Positions 47,547 to 56,842 are shown, numbered from the stretch's first letter. The stretch is DNA of 64,000 bases from Azospirillum endophyticum (GCF_016595245.1 NZ_JAENHM010000073.1:566365-630364); one strand, 5' to 3'. The notes: generated from the sequence alone by a model not told the origin. Numbers and translations are program-made.

Positions 47547-48038
47547 TCAGCCCAGACGGGCGTAGCGGCCGCGGAAATACAGCAGCGGATCGCCGCCGTC
47601 GCGGGACGTCAGCTTGCGGACTCGCCCGAGCACGATGACGTGGTCGCCGCCGTCCAACAGATGCTGGCGGTCGCATTCCAGCGTGGCGAGGCAGCCGTTC
47701 AGCAGGCGGACGCCGCCGCGGCCGACTGTGGTCTCCAGCCCGGTCCAGCGTTCCTGCAGGTCGCGGCGGGAGAAGCGGTTGGACAAATCCTCCTGGTCGG
47801 CGGCCAGGATGTTCACCGCGAAATGCGGCGCGAGGTTGAACGCCTCATACGACATCGCGGCACGGCCCAGGCAGAACTGCACCAGAGGCGGATCGAGCGA
47901 CACCGAAGAGAAGGAATTCACCGTGACGCCCAGCGGCAGCCCGTCGGGCGCGATGGTCGTGATGACGGCGATCCCGGTCGCGAAGCAGCCGAGGGCGGAG
48001 CGGAATGCAAGCGGATCGATCGGCTGGTCGGTGATCAT
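47547..48038 (-). CDS. flavin reductase family protein
   Basis: The protein is 163 aa from the ATG at 48036-48038, with AGGAC upstream. FRSALGCFATGIAVITTIAP, GVTVNSFSSVSLDPPLVQFC and HFAVNILAADQEDLSNRFS are classic flavin reductase (FMN-binding split barrel) motifs, as in HpaC and TftC. It uses NAD(P)H to supply FMNH2 to a two-component monooxygenase. No oxygenase partner is adjacent. It converges on the DUF1488-like gene. Confidence 0.85.
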   Translation of the reverse strand: MITDQPIDPLAFRSALGCFATGIAVITTIAPDGLPLGVTVNSFSSVSLDPPLVQFCLGRAAMSYEAFNLAPHFAVNILAADQEDLSNRFSRRDLQERWTGLETTVGRGGVRLLNGCLATLECDRQHLLDGGDHVIVLGRVRKLTSRDGGDPLLYFRGRYARLG

Positions 48039-48215
48039 GACGTCCTGTGGGGTGGGCCGGGGGGAGGAGCAGGGCAGGGAACCGGGGAAGAGGTGCTGGA
48101 CAGGGGGGCGATCAGCCTCCGGTGGCGGTGAAGGTGACACAGAAGGTAGGAAATACCGGGAATTAATCCAGCATGCCAGCCGGTGCAAGCCGCATCTCCG
48201 TCCCGGACAACGTCG

Positions 48216-48230
48216 TTAAACGGATCTTAA
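48216..48230. promoter_or_regulatory. CtrA-type box upstream of motB
   Basis: TTAA-ACGGATC-TTAA matches the full CtrA consensus TTAA-N7-TTAA with no mismatch. It is one of very few TTAA pairs in this GC-rich window and ends 106 bp before the motB start. CtrA activates motility genes in related alphaproteobacteria. Confidence 0.55.
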
Positions 48231-48336
48231 TCAAAGCCGGTCAGGGTTTTGGCGCGGCAGACGGCCGCCGCTTTCACCGCGGCGCCGCGCGCGAAAATCG
48301 GCCTTCGGGCCGCGAACCATTCGCCACGGCCAGGGC

Positions 48337-49500
48337 ATGAGCGGGAATTCCGGCGGCAACGAGCGGCCGATCATCATCAAGAAGAAGAAGGGCGGGCACG
48401 GCGGCCACCATGGTGGCGCGTGGAAGGTGGCCTATGCCGACTTCGTGACCGCGATGATGGCCTTCTTCCTCCTGCTGTGGCTGCTGAACGTCACCACATC
48501 GGACCAGCGCAAGGGCATCGCCGACTATTTCTCGCCCGTCTCGGTCAGCCGCGAGCAATCGGGCTCCGGCGGCATGCTGGGCGGCAAGACCATCACGGTG
48601 CCGGGCGCACAGGTCTCCCCCAGCTCTCCGATGTCGGCCGACGTGCCGGTGTCGGGTCCGCCCGGCTACTCGTCCCAGCAGAGCGAAGATGCCGACGATC
48701 CGACCGAGGCCACCACCGGCCCCGGCCAGGGAACCGGTCCCGGAAAGTCGGGCAGCAACGCCGCGGCCAACGGCTCCGCACCCGACGTCGCCGACCAGAA
48801 GCCGAGCGAGACCCGCGCCGAGTTCCAGAAGCGGATGGAGGAACTCGCCAAGCAGCTGGGGATTCCCGGCCAGAAGCCCGGAGAGAAGCTGTCCGATTTC
48901 GGCGATCGGGTGAAGGAGGCGACGGAGAGCCTGCAGGGCGCCGCCAAGGAGGCGCGCCAGTTCCAGCAGGCCGCCACCGAGATCCGCCAGGCCATCCAGT
49001 CGGTGCCGGAGCTGGAGCCGCTGGCCCAGAACCTGATGATCGACCAGACGCCGGAGGGGCTGCGCATCCAGATCGTCGACCAGGACCGCGTGTCGATGTT
49101 CCCCGGCGGCTCCGGCCAGATGTATCCGCAGACCCGCCAGCTGGTGCAGCAGGTGGCGAAGGCGCTGTCCAAGCTGCCCAACAAGCTGTCGATCAGCGGA
49201 CATACCGACTCCTCGCCCTTCCCCGCGGGGTCCGGGCGCGACAACTGGGATCTGTCGACCGAGCGGGCCAACGCCACGCGCCGCGCCCTGCTGGCCGGCG
49301 GCATCGACCCGGCGCGAATCCAGGATGTCGTCGGCAAGGCCGACCGCGACCCCCTGGTCGCCGACCAGCCCAACAGCCCGCGCAACCGGCGCATCACCAT
49401 GCTCCTGCTGCGGGAAACCCAGGCGGCTCCCGCGGCGGGCGGTCAATCCAGCGGCGGCGGCGCTCCCGGCACGGCACCTGCCACGACCAAAGCACGATAA
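48337..49500 (+). CDS. motB: flagellar motor protein MotB
   Basis: The protein is 387 aa. A Lys-rich N-terminus (PIIIKKKKGG) precedes one transmembrane helix, VAYADFVTAMMAFFLLLWLL, with the proton-carrying Asp35. A long low-complexity linker (about 70-165) leads to a plug/amphipathic region and the OmpA-like peptidoglycan-binding domain (about 245-365: ISGHTDSSPF and SPRNRRITMLLL). It is the stator subunit anchored to peptidoglycan, using H+ flow with MotA. No motA gene adjoins, so its partner is elsewhere. A CtrA-type box lies upstream. Confidence 0.92.
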   Translation: MSGNSGGNERPIIIKKKKGGHGGHHGGAWKVAYADFVTAMMAFFLLLWLLNVTTSDQRKGIADYFSPVSVSREQSGSGGMLGGKTITVPGAQVSPSSPMSADVPVSGPPGYSSQQSEDADDPTEATTGPGQGTGPGKSGSNAAANGSAPDVADQKPSETRAEFQKRMEELAKQLGIPGQKPGEKLSDFGDRVKEATESLQGAAKEARQFQQAATEIRQAIQSVPELEPLAQNLMIDQTPEGLRIQIVDQDRVSMFPGGSGQMYPQTRQLVQQVAKALSKLPNKLSISGHTDSSPFPAGSGRDNWDLSTERANATRRALLAGGIDPARIQDVVGKADRDPLVADQPNSPRNRRITMLLLRETQAAPAAGGQSSGGGAPGTAPATTKAR

Positions 49501-49707
49501 TTCGTCTTCGCCATCGATACTTTGGCACTAATTTCCGAAAGCAACGGCGTCCGAATTCTTGCTTTGTCATCGCATCGCACAAAGGTGCACGCGTTTGCCC
49601 TGTTCAAAGCGCGCAGCGATGCGTCATACTTCCCGCACAATGCGACATGGCCGGGGCGATGCCGCCCGGCCCGCGATGATCGGTCAGATACAAGCGCGGG
49701 GGAGTCT

Positions 49708-51177
49708 GTGAGCGTACCCGAGGGCAAACCGTCCGACCTTTTGTCATCCTATAATCCCGGCCTCTACTTCGACGAGTTGTTCGGGGCCATGGATTTGCCG
49801 GCCGAACACACGGCGCTCATTCGCCAAAGGCTGGCCGCACTCGATTTCGACGAGCTGCGCCGCCGGGCGCAGGACGCGGAGCGGGAGCTCTACAATCTCG
49901 GCATCACCTTCATCGTCTATTCCGACAAGGACGCCGTCGACCGCATCCTGCCGTTCGACGTCATCCCGCGGGTGATCTCCGCGCCGGAATGGGCGCATCT
50001 GGAGAGGGGGGTCAAGCAGCGGGTCGCCGCGCTGAACCTGTTCCTGCACGACATCTATCACGACCAGAAGATCCTGAAGGACGGGGTGATCCCGCGGGAT
50101 CTGGTGGAGGGGAACCATAACTTCCGCCCGCAGATGATCGGGCTGGACGTTCCCTTCAACACCTACATCCACATCATGGGCACCGATCTGGTGCGGGACC
50201 GCCATGGCACCTTCCGGGTGCTGGAGGACAACGGCCGCGTCCCGTCCGGCGTTTCCTACGTCGTGGAAAACCGCCACATGATGCAGCGGGTCTTCCCCGA
50301 CCTGATGCAGGACATCGGCATCCGGCCGGTGGACAATTACGGCCACAAGCTGCTGGACGCCATGGTGGAGATCGCGCCCGCCGGGGTCGACGACCCGCAG
50401 GTGGTTCTGCTGTCGCCGGGCACCTACAACTCCGCCTATTTCGAGCATATCTTCCTGGCACGCGAGATGGGCGTGCCGCTGGTGGAGGGGCGCGACCTCG
50501 TCGTCGACAACGACCGCGTCTATATGAAGACGACCAACGGCCTGGCCCCGGTCCACTCGATCTACCGCCGCCTGGACGACGCTTTCCTCGATCCCAAGGC
50601 CTTCAACCCCGACAGCCTGCTGGGCGTGCCCGGCATCCTGGAGGCCTACCGCAAGGGCAATGTCGCGCTGGCCAATGCCATCGGCACCGGCGTGGCCGAC
50701 GACAAGGCGGTCTACTGCTATGTCCCGCGGATGATCAAATACTACATGGACCAGGATCCGATCATCCCCAACGTCGATACCCGCATCTGCCGCGAGCCGG
50801 ACGCCCTGCAATACACGCTGGACAATCTGGCCGACCTGGTGGTGAAGCCGGTCGGCGAAGCCGGCGGCTACGGCATCACCATCGGCCCGCGTGCCAGCAA
50901 GGCCGAGCTGGAGGATTGCCGGGCCAAGCTGCTGGCCGATCCGTCCAACTACATCAGCCAGCCGGTGGTCGACCTGTCGGTCTGCCCGACCGTCTGCGAC
51001 GAGGCCATCGAGCCGCGCCACGTCGATCTGCGACCCTTCGCCATCACCGGCAAGAGCAGCTGGGTCCTACCCGGCGGTCTGTCGCGCGTGGCGCTGAAGA
51101 AAGGCACGCTGATCGTCAATTCGTCCCAGGGCGGCGGCTCCAAGGACACCTGGGTTCTGGAAGGTGGTGCGGCATGA
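49708..51177 (+). CDS. circularly permuted ATP-grasp protein (DUF404/DUF407)
   Basis: The protein is 489 aa from a GTG at 49708 with GGGGGAG upstream; a longer frame from 49522 lacks a ribosome site. It shows FDVIPRVISAPEWAHLERGV, RVLEDNGRVPSGVSYVVENR and GEAGGYGITIGP, the signature stretches of the circularly permuted ATP-grasp family type 2. Such proteins probably ligate an amino acid or peptide, but no reaction is proven. Its stop overlaps the start of the alpha-E protein gene (ATGA). This pair, often with a transglutaminase-like protein, is widespread; the third member is not here. Confidence 0.9.
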   Translation: MSVPEGKPSDLLSSYNPGLYFDELFGAMDLPAEHTALIRQRLAALDFDELRRRAQDAERELYNLGITFIVYSDKDAVDRILPFDVIPRVISAPEWAHLERGVKQRVAALNLFLHDIYHDQKILKDGVIPRDLVEGNHNFRPQMIGLDVPFNTYIHIMGTDLVRDRHGTFRVLEDNGRVPSGVSYVVENRHMMQRVFPDLMQDIGIRPVDNYGHKLLDAMVEIAPAGVDDPQVVLLSPGTYNSAYFEHIFLAREMGVPLVEGRDLVVDNDRVYMKTTNGLAPVHSIYRRLDDAFLDPKAFNPDSLLGVPGILEAYRKGNVALANAIGTGVADDKAVYCYVPRMIKYYMDQDPIIPNVDTRICREPDALQYTLDNLADLVVKPVGEAGGYGITIGPRASKAELEDCRAKLLADPSNYISQPVVDLSVCPTVCDEAIEPRHVDLRPFAITGKSSWVLPGGLSRVALKKGTLIVNSSQGGGSKDTWVLEGGAA

Positions 51178-52151
51178 ACCTGCTGTCCCGTTATGCCGAG
51201 TGCATTTTCTGGATGGCCCGCTACATGGAGCGGGCCGAGAATCTGGCCCGTATCCTGGACGTGCACGAGACCTTCGCGCGCGACACCCGTGGGGCCACCA
51301 ACTGGTTTTCCGTCGTCCAGCTGAACGCGGACGAGAAGGACTTCTTCAGCCGCCATGACCGCCCGACGGCCGAGGCGGTGATCCACTATTACATGTTCGA
51401 TCCGCAGAACCGCAATTCGCTGCTGTCGATGCTGCGGATGGCGCGGGAGAACGCGCGGACGCTGCGCCCCTGGATCTCGACGGAGATGTGGACGCAGATC
51501 AACGTGTTCCACAACAAGCTGCTGGAGATGTCGGTCAAGGACGTGGCGACGCAGAACCTGTCCAAGGTCTGCACCTGGATCAAGGAGGAGTGCCAGTCCC
51601 ACACCGGCATCACCGAGGGCACCTTCTACCGCGACCAGGGCTGGTATTTCTACCAGATGGGCAAGTATATCGAACGGGCGGACCAGACCACGCGCCTGCT
51701 CGACATCAAGTACCACACGCTGCTGCCGTCGCCGGTGGAAGTCGGCTCCACCCTGGACGTCAGCCAGTGGACGACGGTCCTGCGCTCTACCGCCGGCTAT
51801 CATGCCTTCCGCCGCGTCTATCCCCGCGGCATGTCGCCGACCACCGTCGCCGGCTTCATGCTGTTCAACGAAGGATTCCCGCGCTCGGTGGTGATGTGCG
51901 TGCGGCAGATCGACGGGGTGCTGACCCGGATGCGCTCGCGTTACGACCTGCGCGGCGGGGCGGCGGCGATGGAGCGGGTTGACGAATTGCTGGCCGCCCT
52001 GCTGTCCCGTCCGATCGACGCGGTGCTGCGCGACGGCCTGCACGAGTACCTCGACTGGATCCAGCTGCAATTGAACGTCATCACCACGGAGATCGCCCAA
52101 GCCTTCTTCGGAGTCCAGCCGCCTCTGGCGGTTCAGAGCCAGTCGCAGTAA
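51174..52151 (+). CDS. alpha-E domain protein (DUF403)
   Basis: The protein is 325 aa from the ATG at 51174, overlapping the previous stop by 4 bp, so the two are translationally coupled. It is all-helical with FWMARYMERAENLARILDVH at the start, and HTGITEGTFYRDQGWYFYQM and YIERADQTTRLLDIKYHTLL, the repeated ERA(D/E)-type motifs of alpha-E. It functions with the ATP-grasp partner in a presumed peptide or amide synthesis system of unknown product. Cytoplasmic. Confidence 0.9.
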   Translation: MNLLSRYAECIFWMARYMERAENLARILDVHETFARDTRGATNWFSVVQLNADEKDFFSRHDRPTAEAVIHYYMFDPQNRNSLLSMLRMARENARTLRPWISTEMWTQINVFHNKLLEMSVKDVATQNLSKVCTWIKEECQSHTGITEGTFYRDQGWYFYQMGKYIERADQTTRLLDIKYHTLLPSPVEVGSTLDVSQWTTVLRSTAGYHAFRRVYPRGMSPTTVAGFMLFNEGFPRSVVMCVRQIDGVLTRMRSRYDLRGGAAAMERVDELLAALLSRPIDAVLRDGLHEYLDWIQLQLNVITTEIAQAFFGVQPPLAVQSQSQ

Positions 52152-52222
52152 GCTCGGGTCCGGCGGAGGGGTCCCGGTGCTCCTCCGTCTCCTCCTCACC
52201 GTCGTGGTGGTTGTCGGTCAGA

Positions 52223-52972
52223 ATGTCGGTCATCCAGCCGCCGCAGCGTCCATTGCAGCAATTCTTCCGGTCGGGGCCGATGCCATGCCCCTATCTGCCG
52301 GGACGGGTGGAACGCAAGCTGTTCACCCGCTTGATCGGTCCCTACGCGACCGAGGTGAACTCCACCCTGTCGCGCGCCGGCTTCCGCCGCAGCCACGACA
52401 TCGTCTATCGCCCGGTCTGTCCCAATTGCCAAGCCTGCGTGCCCGTGCGCGTTCCGGTCGCAGACTTCATCCCCACCCGGTCGCAGCGCCGGGTCTTGAA
52501 GCTGAACGCCGGCCTGACCCTGGCGGAACGGCCGGCCTATGCCACCTCGGAGCAGTACCGTCTGTTCTCGCTCTACCAGAACTCCCGCCACGGCGACTCC
52601 GACATGGCCCGCATGGCGATGGGCGATTTCGCCGCCATGGTGGACGAGGGCAGGGCGGACACCAATCTGCTGGAGGCGCGCGACGAGCGTGGCCAGCTGG
52701 TCGGCTGCATGCTGACCGACCGGCTGTCGGACGGCTATTCGGCGGTCTACAGCTTCTATGATGCCGCCCAGGACCGCCACAGCCTTGGCACCTTCATGAT
52801 ACTGGGCCTGATCGAACGGGCCCGGCTGGCCGGCATGCCCTATGTCTATCTCGGTTACTGGATCGCCCACAGCCGCAAGATGGCCTACAAGGCGAAATTC
52901 CACCCGCTGGAATGCCTGGGCGAGGACGGCTGGCATCCTGCGGAGATCCCGCCCGGCGGCGACGAGGAATAG
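52223..52972 (+). CDS. bpt: aspartate/glutamate leucyltransferase (arginyl-tRNA-protein transferase family)
   Basis: The protein is 249 aa from the ATG at 52223; a TTG 12 bp upstream is an alternative. The N-terminal zinc-binding-like region has CPYLPGRVERKLF and PVCPNCQACVPVRVPV. The C-terminal GNAT-like half has RLSDGYSAVYSFYD, GTFMILGLIERARLAGMPYV and YLGYWIAHSRKMAYKAKFHP. It transfers Leu from Leu-tRNA to N-terminal Asp/Glu of proteins, marking them for ClpAP via the N-degron pathway. A 7-bp hairpin (52981-52999) follows the stop. Confidence 0.93.
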   Translation: MSVIQPPQRPLQQFFRSGPMPCPYLPGRVERKLFTRLIGPYATEVNSTLSRAGFRRSHDIVYRPVCPNCQACVPVRVPVADFIPTRSQRRVLKLNAGLTLAERPAYATSEQYRLFSLYQNSRHGDSDMARMAMGDFAAMVDEGRADTNLLEARDERGQLVGCMLTDRLSDGYSAVYSFYDAAQDRHSLGTFMILGLIERARLAGMPYVYLGYWIAHSRKMAYKAKFHPLECLGEDGWHPAEIPPGGDEE

Positions 52973-53374
52973 AGGCGTCGCGGCAGGCGCATCCTGCCGG
53001 CGCCTCTCCGGTGACTCCGCCATATCCCCCTGCACTCGCCCGACCTCGTCCCGCACGCGCATGTTCCGGCACCCCGGAGCATCGGCGCTGCCCGGCCATG
53101 GACGTCGTGAGCACCGCCGATCCCCGGCATACCGGCCGCTGCCTCCCGGCCGGCGCTCGCAGGTCGCGATCGGCGCCAAGCGTCTACGGGATTCTACGTA
53201 GCTCCAACGTAGCCCTTGCCGCGCTTGGGCGGGAAAGGAATAGTCCCGTCGAATCCAATCTTTTGGTATACCCTCCGACCGAGAGAGGGTTGCGACCTGC
53301 CGCGTCCTTGCGGCTGCAACAAAAGCAAAAGGGGACGGCTTAAGCCGCGCCCCCGCAACAGGGAGGTTTCTCCT
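52973..53374. other. intergenic leader region of the TRAP transporter operon
   Basis: This 402-bp stretch has no supported gene. It holds a 7-bp perfect hairpin after bpt (52981-52999), CTACG repeats around 53182-53205, and the palindrome GGTATACC within TTTTGGTATACCCTC (53261-53275), which resembles GntR-type operators (TNGTATACNA). A nested hairpin (GTTGC..GCCGC/GCGGC..GCAAC, 53289-53320) and the palindrome GGCTTAAGCC (53337-53346) follow in the presumed 5' leader. The TRAP genes are probably regulated here. Confidence 0.4.
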
Positions 53375-53914
53375 TTGAGAGGTCTGCTCAGACTAAGCGG
53401 GCTCATCGATGCCGTGAACGAAGGCATCGGCAAGCTCGCCTACTGGCTCGTGCTGGTCGCCGTGATCGTCAGCTCGGCCAATGCGGTCATCCGCTATGCA
53501 TTCAACATCAGTTCGAATGCCTGGCTGGAACTGCAATGGTATTTGTTCGCCGGAGTTTTCCTGTTGTGCGCAGGTTATACCTTCCTGCGCAACGAACATA
53601 TCCGCATCGACATCGTGCTGGGCCGCTTTTCCCGGCGGGTCCAGGCCTGGGTCGACATCTTCGGGATCATCGTCTTCATGTTCCCGATGACGATCCTGAT
53701 CATGGTGCTGTCCTGGCCGATGTTCATGGACAGCTTCGTCACCGGCGAAATGTCGAGCGACGCCGGCGGCCTGATCCGCTGGCCCGCGAAGATCCTGGTC
53801 CCGATCGGCTTCTTCCTGCTCACCGCCCAGGGTGTGTCGGAACTGATCAAGCGCATCGCCTTTCTCACCGGCCATCGTGACGAGCCGGGCGAGAAGATGC
53901 ACAGCCATTCCTAA
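53375..53914 (+). CDS. TRAP transporter small permease (DctQ-like)
   Basis: The protein is 179 aa from a TTG at 53375, chosen because GGGAGG is 8 nt upstream and the family N-terminus fits; the longer frame is unlikely. Four transmembrane helices are visible, with the DctQ pattern AVIRYAFNISSNAWLELQWY and RNEHIRIDIVLGRFS. It pairs with the large permease gene after 20 bp. The sequence fits the mannitol/chloroaromatic-type TRAP branch. No periplasmic DctP receptor gene is present in the window. Confidence 0.9.
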   Translation: MRGLLRLSGLIDAVNEGIGKLAYWLVLVAVIVSSANAVIRYAFNISSNAWLELQWYLFAGVFLLCAGYTFLRNEHIRIDIVLGRFSRRVQAWVDIFGIIVFMFPMTILIMVLSWPMFMDSFVTGEMSSDAGGLIRWPAKILVPIGFFLLTAQGVSELIKRIAFLTGHRDEPGEKMHSHS

Positions 53915-53934
53915 GGACCGGGAGCGCCCCCCAG

Positions 53935-55446
53935 ATGGTAGAGTTCATATCCACCAACATGGCGCCGCTGATGTTCGGCGCCTTGGTGCTTTTCCTGTTG
54001 ATGGGATTCCCGGTGGCCTTCGCACTGGCCGCCAACGGCTTGGTGTTCGGCCTGATCGGCATCGAACTGGGACTGCTGACACCGGCATTGCTGCAGGCGC
54101 TGCCGGAACGCGTGTTCGGCATCATGCGCAACGACACGCTGCTGGCGATTCCCTTCTTCACCTTCATGGGCCTGATCCTTGAGCGGTCGGGCATGGCCGA
54201 GGATCTGCTCGACACCATCGGGCAGCTGTTCGGACCCATCCGCGGCGGTCTGGCCTATGCGGTGATCTTCGTCGGCGCGCTGCTTGCGGCAACCACCGGC
54301 GTGGTCGCCGCCTCGGTCATTTCCATGGGCCTGATCTCGCTGCCGATCATGCTGCGCTACGGCTATGACCGCCGCCTGGCGTCGGGCGTCATCGCGGCGT
54401 CGGGCACGCTGGCCCAGATCATCCCGCCGTCGCTGGTGCTGATCGTGCTGGCCGACCAGCTCGGCCGCTCGGTCGGCGACATGTATGCCGGCGCGCTGAT
54501 CCCCGGCCTCGTGCTGACCGGACTCTATGCCGGTTACATCCTGCTCACCAGCATCATCAAGCCGGAGATGGTGCCGGCGCTGCCGCCGGAAGCCCGCACC
54601 TTGCGCGGGGCAAAGCTGCTGCTGCGCGTCATCACCTCGCTGGTCCCGCCGCTGGTGCTGATCTTCCTGGTGCTTGGCACCATCTTCGTCGGCATCGCCA
54701 CCCCGACGGAGGGCGGCGCGATGGGAGCGGCCGGCGCCATCCTGCTGGCGCTCGCCAAGCGGCAGCTGAGCTGGAACCTGATGCGTCAGGCGATGGACTC
54801 GACCGCCAAGCTGTCCTCCTTCGTGGTGTTCATCCTGATCGGTTCGACGGTGTTCGGTCTGGTGTTCCGGGCCGTCAACGGCGATCTGTGGGTGGAGCAT
54901 CTGCTGATCGGCCTGCCGGGCGGCGAGCTGGGCTTCCTGATCGTCTGCAACATCCTGGTCTTCGTCCTCGCCTTCTTCCTCGATTTCTTCGAGCTGGCCT
55001 TCATCATCGTGCCCCTGCTGGGGCCGGTGGCGGACAAGCTGGGCATCGACCTGATCTGGTTCGGCGTGCTGCTGGGCGTCAACATGCAGACCAGCTTCAT
55101 GCACCCGCCCTTCGGCTTCGCGCTGTTCTTCCTGCGGTCGGTGGCGCCGAAGACCGATTACATCGACAAGGTCACGGGCCGGAAGATCGGGAAGATCACC
55201 ACCGGCCAGATCTACTGGGGTGCGGTGCCTTTCGTGGTGATCCAGATCATCATGGTCGCCCTGGTCATCTCCTTCCCGCAGCTGGTCGATGCCGGCCGCG
55301 ACAAGGGGCCGGTGATCAACCTGAACGACGTGAAGATCGAGATCCCGGCCTTCGACAACCAGGATGTCGCGCCGCCCTTCGGGGATCCGTCGCAGCCGGA
55401 ACAGAACCCGGCGGACGACATCATGAAGCAGCTTCAGGGGAAGTGA
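53935..55446 (+). CDS. TRAP transporter large permease (DctM-like)
   Basis: The protein is 503 aa with about 12-13 transmembrane helices. Motifs include MGFPVAFALAANGLVFGLIG, FTFMGLILERSGMAEDLL, ATTGVVAASVISMGLISLP and LAQIIPPSLVLIVLADQLG. The loop near TPTEGGAMGAAGAILLAL and the long C-terminal tail place it in the mannitol/chloroaromatic-like branch. It catalyses Na+- or H+-coupled uptake with DctQ and a periplasmic receptor. Substrate unknown. A strong terminator follows. Confidence 0.92.
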   Translation: MVEFISTNMAPLMFGALVLFLLMGFPVAFALAANGLVFGLIGIELGLLTPALLQALPERVFGIMRNDTLLAIPFFTFMGLILERSGMAEDLLDTIGQLFGPIRGGLAYAVIFVGALLAATTGVVAASVISMGLISLPIMLRYGYDRRLASGVIAASGTLAQIIPPSLVLIVLADQLGRSVGDMYAGALIPGLVLTGLYAGYILLTSIIKPEMVPALPPEARTLRGAKLLLRVITSLVPPLVLIFLVLGTIFVGIATPTEGGAMGAAGAILLALAKRQLSWNLMRQAMDSTAKLSSFVVFILIGSTVFGLVFRAVNGDLWVEHLLIGLPGGELGFLIVCNILVFVLAFFLDFFELAFIIVPLLGPVADKLGIDLIWFGVLLGVNMQTSFMHPPFGFALFFLRSVAPKTDYIDKVTGRKIGKITTGQIYWGAVPFVVIQIIMVALVISFPQLVDAGRDKGPVINLNDVKIEIPAFDNQDVAPPFGDPSQPEQNPADDIMKQLQGK

Positions 55447-55477
55447 CGGCGACCGCCACCGTCCCTGGATACGAAAA

Positions 55478-55507
55478 GGGGAGCCGGTTCGTCCGGCTCC
55501 CTTTTTT
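55478..55507 (+). terminator. intrinsic terminator of the TRAP operon
   Basis: GGGAGCCGG/CCGGCTCCC form a perfect 9-bp stem with a 5-nt loop followed by TTTTTTATT, 32 bp after the dctM stop. Confidence 0.92.
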
Positions 55508-55534
55508 ATTGGTGTGCTTCCAGCTGGGAAAGGG

Positions 55535-56008
55535 TCAGCGCGGCCGGGTGGCTCCGGCCCAGTTTGTCGGCGCGGTGCCGGCGGGCAGGGCGCTGCCCAT
55601 CGAGACCATGCGGTCGCTTCCGCCGACCGGCGGCAGCGCGGCGAATTCCTCCGCCGTCATGCCGGTCAGGATCACGGCCTGGCGGTTGCGGGCGTAGCGC
55701 AGATTGTCACTGGCCACCGTCACCTTGTGCTCGTTCGGGAAGCGGGGCGCGCCGACGGTGACGATCGCCTGCTCCACCCGGTTGCTCGGCCCGATCACCA
55801 GGTCGGTGACGTTGCCGAGGATGCGGCGGCCGTCCGGCGTCTGGACGGTCAGCCCGACCAGTTCGATCGGCGGCTTCGTCGCCACCTCCGCCGATGGGAC
55901 GCCTCCCATGTCGGCACTGGCGCAGGCGCCCAGCGCCAGGACCGGCAGGACGGCCAGAACCGGCAGGGTGGGAAGACGCTTGCGCAGGGAAAGGCGGCGG
56001 TGGTCCAT
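55535..56008 (-). CDS. PRC-barrel-like lipoprotein
   Basis: The protein is 157 aa. A basic N-terminus precedes a lipoprotein signal ending ALGAC (Cys29). The mature part contains a single PRC-barrel-like module: IELVGLTVQTPDGRRILGNV, then PSNRVEQAIVTVGAPRF and SDNLRYARNRQAVILTG, and ends in a low-complexity tail. PRC-barrel lipoproteins are common in alphaproteobacterial envelopes; function unknown. It is convergent with the TRAP operon and separated from it by the terminator at 55478. Confidence 0.72.
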   Translation of the reverse strand: MDHRRLSLRKRLPTLPVLAVLPVLALGACASADMGGVPSAEVATKPPIELVGLTVQTPDGRRILGNVTDLVIGPSNRVEQAIVTVGAPRFPNEHKVTVASDNLRYARNRQAVILTGMTAEEFAALPPVGGSDRMVSMGSALPAGTAPTNWAGATRPR

Positions 56009-56140
56009 CGTTCTTGGCCCTTTTGCTGACGGCGCGGAAATGTCCGCTCCTATAACAGCGTAAGCATGGCCGGAGGTCCGCTGCGCCGACGGGGTGATCC
56101 CATCGGCGGCCGGAGATCTCCATTCGGACAGGGGGGAGGG

Positions 56141-56821
56141 TCAGGTAAAGATGAAATCGTGGCCGGCAGTCAGCCCGACTTGATCCACCGTCAGCGACGA
56201 GCCGTCGGCAAAGGTGAAGACCGACGAGAAGCCGACGCTGGACAGCGACATCTGAGCCGCGGTGTAGCCGTGGAACTCGATCTGGTCGATCCCCCTCTCG
56301 AAATAATTGATGGTGTCCTTGCCGAAGCCGCCGGTCGCCTGCTCCATCAGGAAGCGATCGACCTGACCGTCGGTGTAGCTGACCATGAGGTCGTCGCCGG
56401 TGCCCGGACGGAACAGGTCGGCGCCGCCGTCGCGATAGCTGTCATAGAGCGTATCGTTGCCGGCGCCGCCGATCATGGTGTCGTCGCCGCGCATTCCCTT
56501 CAGGATGTCGTCGCCGGTGCCGCCGTCCAGCCAGTCGTTGCCGTCGCCGCCGAACAGCTGGTCGTTGCCGGCATCGCCCCACATCGAATCGTTTCCGGCC
56601 TCGTTCCCGTAGGGATCGCCGAGCCAGTCGTTGCCGTCGCCGCCATGGAACTGGTCGTTGCCCAGCCCGCCGATCAACGAATCATTCCCCCGTTCGCCAT
56701 ACAGCAGATCGTTCCCGCCGGCGCCGTTGATGCGGTCGTCCCCATCCAGACCGTCGAGACGGTCGTCATAGGCGGTGCCGGTCATGGTGTCGTTGTACGA
56801 AGTCCCCCAGAACTGGCGCAT
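56141..56821 (-). CDS. small RTX calcium-binding protein (type I secreted)
   Basis: The protein is 226 aa from the ATG at 56819-56821 with GGAG upstream. From about residue 10 to 120 it is built of glycine-rich nonapeptide repeats GGxGxDxx (GGAGNDTLY, GGDGNDWLG, GGTGDDILK and others), which bind Ca2+ and fold into a beta roll outside the cell. The C-terminal 80 residues (about 145-226) have no repeats and probably hold the type I secretion signal. No catalytic domain is present and no type I secretion genes adjoin it. Two CtrA-type boxes lie directly upstream. Confidence 0.88.
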   Translation of the reverse strand: MRQFWGTSYNDTMTGTAYDDRLDGLDGDDRINGAGGNDLLYGERGNDSLIGGLGNDQFHGGDGNDWLGDPYGNEAGNDSMWGDAGNDQLFGGDGNDWLDGGTGDDILKGMRGDDTMIGGAGNDTLYDSYRDGGADLFRPGTGDDLMVSYTDGQVDRFLMEQATGGFGKDTINYFERGIDQIEFHGYTAAQMSLSSVGFSSVFTFADGSSLTVDQVGLTAGHDFIFT

Positions 56822-56842
56822 GGCGTCTCTCCATCAGTGCCG

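Noticed and set aside
49525-49540. TGGCAC-N5-TCCG resembling a sigma-54 promoter
   Set aside because: The -12 element should read TTGC; the GC dinucleotide is missing.
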